NCBI GenBank assembly: GCA_027062035.1
Contig: JAMOUL010000242.1
Coordinates: forward strand, 1 to 7,449
Direction: 5' to 3'
Length of the DNA stretch: 7,449 nt
DNA from: Candidatus Aminicenantota bacterium
GTDB taxonomy: Bacteria; Acidobacteriota; Aminicenantia; S016-38
Translations under genes and position numbers: made by a program
Notes under the pieces: model-generated
What the model was told of the DNA's origin: nothing
The model's input: the letters and a program-made list of their open reading frames with translations, nothing else
The model's database searches: none
Shown here: positions 6,600 to 7,449 of the stretch, piece by piece
How the letters are laid out: each line of letters opens with the position of its first letter
Position numbering within the stretch: position 1 is the stretch's first letter

Positions 6600-6982
6600 T
6601 CCTTCTTCTCTTTGGGTTTAAATTCGTAATCTACAAATTCCAGGATGGCAAGTTCGGCACCATCTCCCTTTCTTCTATTAGGAAGTTTTATAACCCTTGT
6701 ATAGCCACCCTTCCTGTCCTGAAACCTGTTTGCAAGAATATCAAAGAGCTTTCTCACTGCGTCCTTTTTGTAAATGAACCTGTATGCGATCCTGCGATGA
6801 TGAAGGTCTCCCTTTTTTGCAAGCTCTATCATTCTATCTGCAAATTTTCTGGCCTCTTTGGCCTTTGCCACGGTGGTTATTATTCTTTCGTTCTCTATCA
6901 GAGATGTTACAAGGTTCCTGAGTAAAGCCATCCTGTGGGCTGAATCCCTGCCAAGCTTTCTGTATCCTTTCTTGTGTCGCAT
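6596..6982 (-). CDS. rplQ: 50S ribosomal protein L17
   Basis: L17 is a structural protein of the large ribosomal subunit that binds 23S rRNA near the exit-tunnel side. The 128-residue protein is of normal bacterial length and begins with the family hallmark MRHKKGYRKLGRDSAHR, followed by LLRNLVTSLIENERI (20-34) and the basic TTVAKAKEARKFADRMIELAKKG segment (36-58). RFQDRKGGYTRVIKLPNRRKGD (86-107) and the AELAILEFVD (109-118) C-terminal strand complete the fold. It directly follows rpoA, the conserved bacterial order, with a single base between stop and start. Its Shine-Dalgarno site lies in the last codons of rpoA. Its own stop overlaps the next gene's start. Confidence 0.98.
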   Translation of the reverse strand: MRHKKGYRKLGRDSAHRMALLRNLVTSLIENERIITTVAKAKEARKFADRMIELAKKGDLHHRRIAYRFIYKKDAVRKLFDILANRFQDRKGGYTRVIKLPNRRKGDGAELAILEFVDYEFKPKEKKE

Positions 6983-6983
6983 T

Positions 6984-7449
6984 TTACTCCTCCGGTTCTA
7001 TTTTTTCCTCTTTTTCAAGTTCCTTTATAAGGTTTTCTGGAAGCTCCACCCCAAGAGAAAGCCCATGGCTTTCCACCAGAGCCTCAACCTCTGAAAGGGA
7101 TTTCTTTCCAAAGTTCTTGGCCTTCAAAAGGTCGTTCTTGGTCTTCTGCACGAGTTGATACATCCTCTCCACCCCTATTGACTTCAGGGCATTAATTGAG
7201 CGGGCTGTAAGGTTAAACTCGTCTATTCTCTTCTTGAGAAAGTCCACTGCATAAACCGCCCTTGGTTCTGGAGTCTTTTTGGGTTCCTTGATCTCCTGTT
7301 TTTCTGCGACTCCGAAGAAGATGGAAAGATGTTCCTGCATGATCTGGGCTGATCTTATCAACGCCTGATCAGGGGTAACCGCTCCATTTGTCCATATTTC
7401 AAGAATCAGCTTTTCATAATCGGTTTTTCTTCCAACCCTTGCTGATTCC
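6984..7449 (-). CDS. rpoA: DNA-directed RNA polymerase alpha subunit (partial, C-terminal 154 residues)
   Basis: The frame is open to the right edge, so the N-terminal half of the dimerization domain lies outside the window; the first complete codon starts at 7448. The fragment begins with the typical end of the alpha N-terminal domain, ESARVGRKTDYEKLILEIWT (fragment residues 1-20), then a Lys/Glu/Pro-rich flexible linker (about 48-64). The alpha C-terminal domain follows (about 71-133), which contacts UP elements and activators. Arg83, Asn86, Gly114, Lys116 and Ser117 match the E. coli DNA-contact residues Arg265, Asn268, Gly296, Lys298 and Ser299, so UP-element recognition is probably kept. 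The protein ends in an acidic tail. A TTG at 7361 is an internal codon, not the start. Confidence 0.98.
   Translation of the reverse strand, partial: ESARVGRKTDYEKLILEIWTNGAVTPDQALIRSAQIMQEHLSIFFGVAEKQEIKEPKKTPEPRAVYAVDFLKKRIDEFNLTARSINALKSIGVERMYQLVQKTKNDLLKAKNFGKKSLSEVEALVESHGLSLGVELPENLIKELEKEEKIEPEE
6987..6993 (-). promoter_or_regulatory. Shine-Dalgarno site of rplQ inside the rpoA 3' end
   Basis: GGAGGAG on the minus strand encodes the last residues of rpoA and is followed by the rpoA TAA, one base and the rplQ ATG at 6982. A ribosome finishing rpoA would be placed directly on the rplQ start. Confidence 0.85.

Noticed and set aside
6984..7361. A separate small gene starting at TTG 7361
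   Set aside because: The frame continues upstream to the window edge with clear RpoA sequence, so TTG 7361 is an internal leucine codon.
1..7449. Insertion sequences, CRISPR arrays, attachment sites
   Set aside because: No transposase or integrase frame, no regularly spaced repeats, and no paired direct repeats were seen on reading both strands.

Overview
The window looks like chromosome from a Gram-negative (diderm) bacterium. The signs are a lipobox protein with a TonB-type C-terminal domain, an undecaprenyl-pyrophosphate phosphatase, GDP-mannose synthesis and a probable surface-polysaccharide membrane protein. Proteins are rich in Lys, Glu and Ile, and several genes have strong GGAGG-type Shine-Dalgarno sites. 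That would suit a thermophilic or moderately thermophilic anaerobe (for example Desulfobacterota, Aminicenantes or a similar lineage), but no single feature fixes the phylum.

Layout. (1) Bases 1-532, minus strand: N-terminal part of an AT-rich multi-pass membrane protein, cut by the left edge; it resembles O-antigen ligase/polymerase-type proteins. (2) Bases 533-637: short AT-rich divergent spacer. (3) Bases 638-1387, plus strand: a LarE-type sulfur transferase with three cysteines in the arrangement expected of the iron-sulfur form. (4) Bases 1394-1427: a perfect 15-bp hairpin between two converging genes, probably a bidirectional terminator. (5) Bases 1442-4021, minus: full-length ClpB disaggregase, with its own sigma-70-like promoter in the 192-bp gap upstream. 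(6) Bases 4214-7449, minus: a five-gene run, in transcription order rpoA (C-terminal part), rplQ, a TonB-domain lipoprotein, uppP, and a monofunctional mannose-1-phosphate guanylyltransferase.

How the genes fit together. rpoA-rplQ is the usual end of the ribosomal protein alpha operon. The lipoprotein overlaps rplQ by four bases, so its translation is probably coupled to that of a ribosomal protein. After an 87-bp gap, uppP and the guanylyltransferase are packed 4 bp apart; both supply cell-envelope glycan assembly (lipid carrier recycling and activated mannose). ClpB is a separate stress-related unit. LarE stands alone, with no larA, larB or larC in the window.

No mobile element, CRISPR array, tRNA or rRNA was seen. 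Most genes here are ordinary housekeeping genes. The points most worth following up are the lipoprotein-anchored TonB domain tied to the ribosomal operon and the three-cysteine LarE. I found no convincing sign of a wholly new system.
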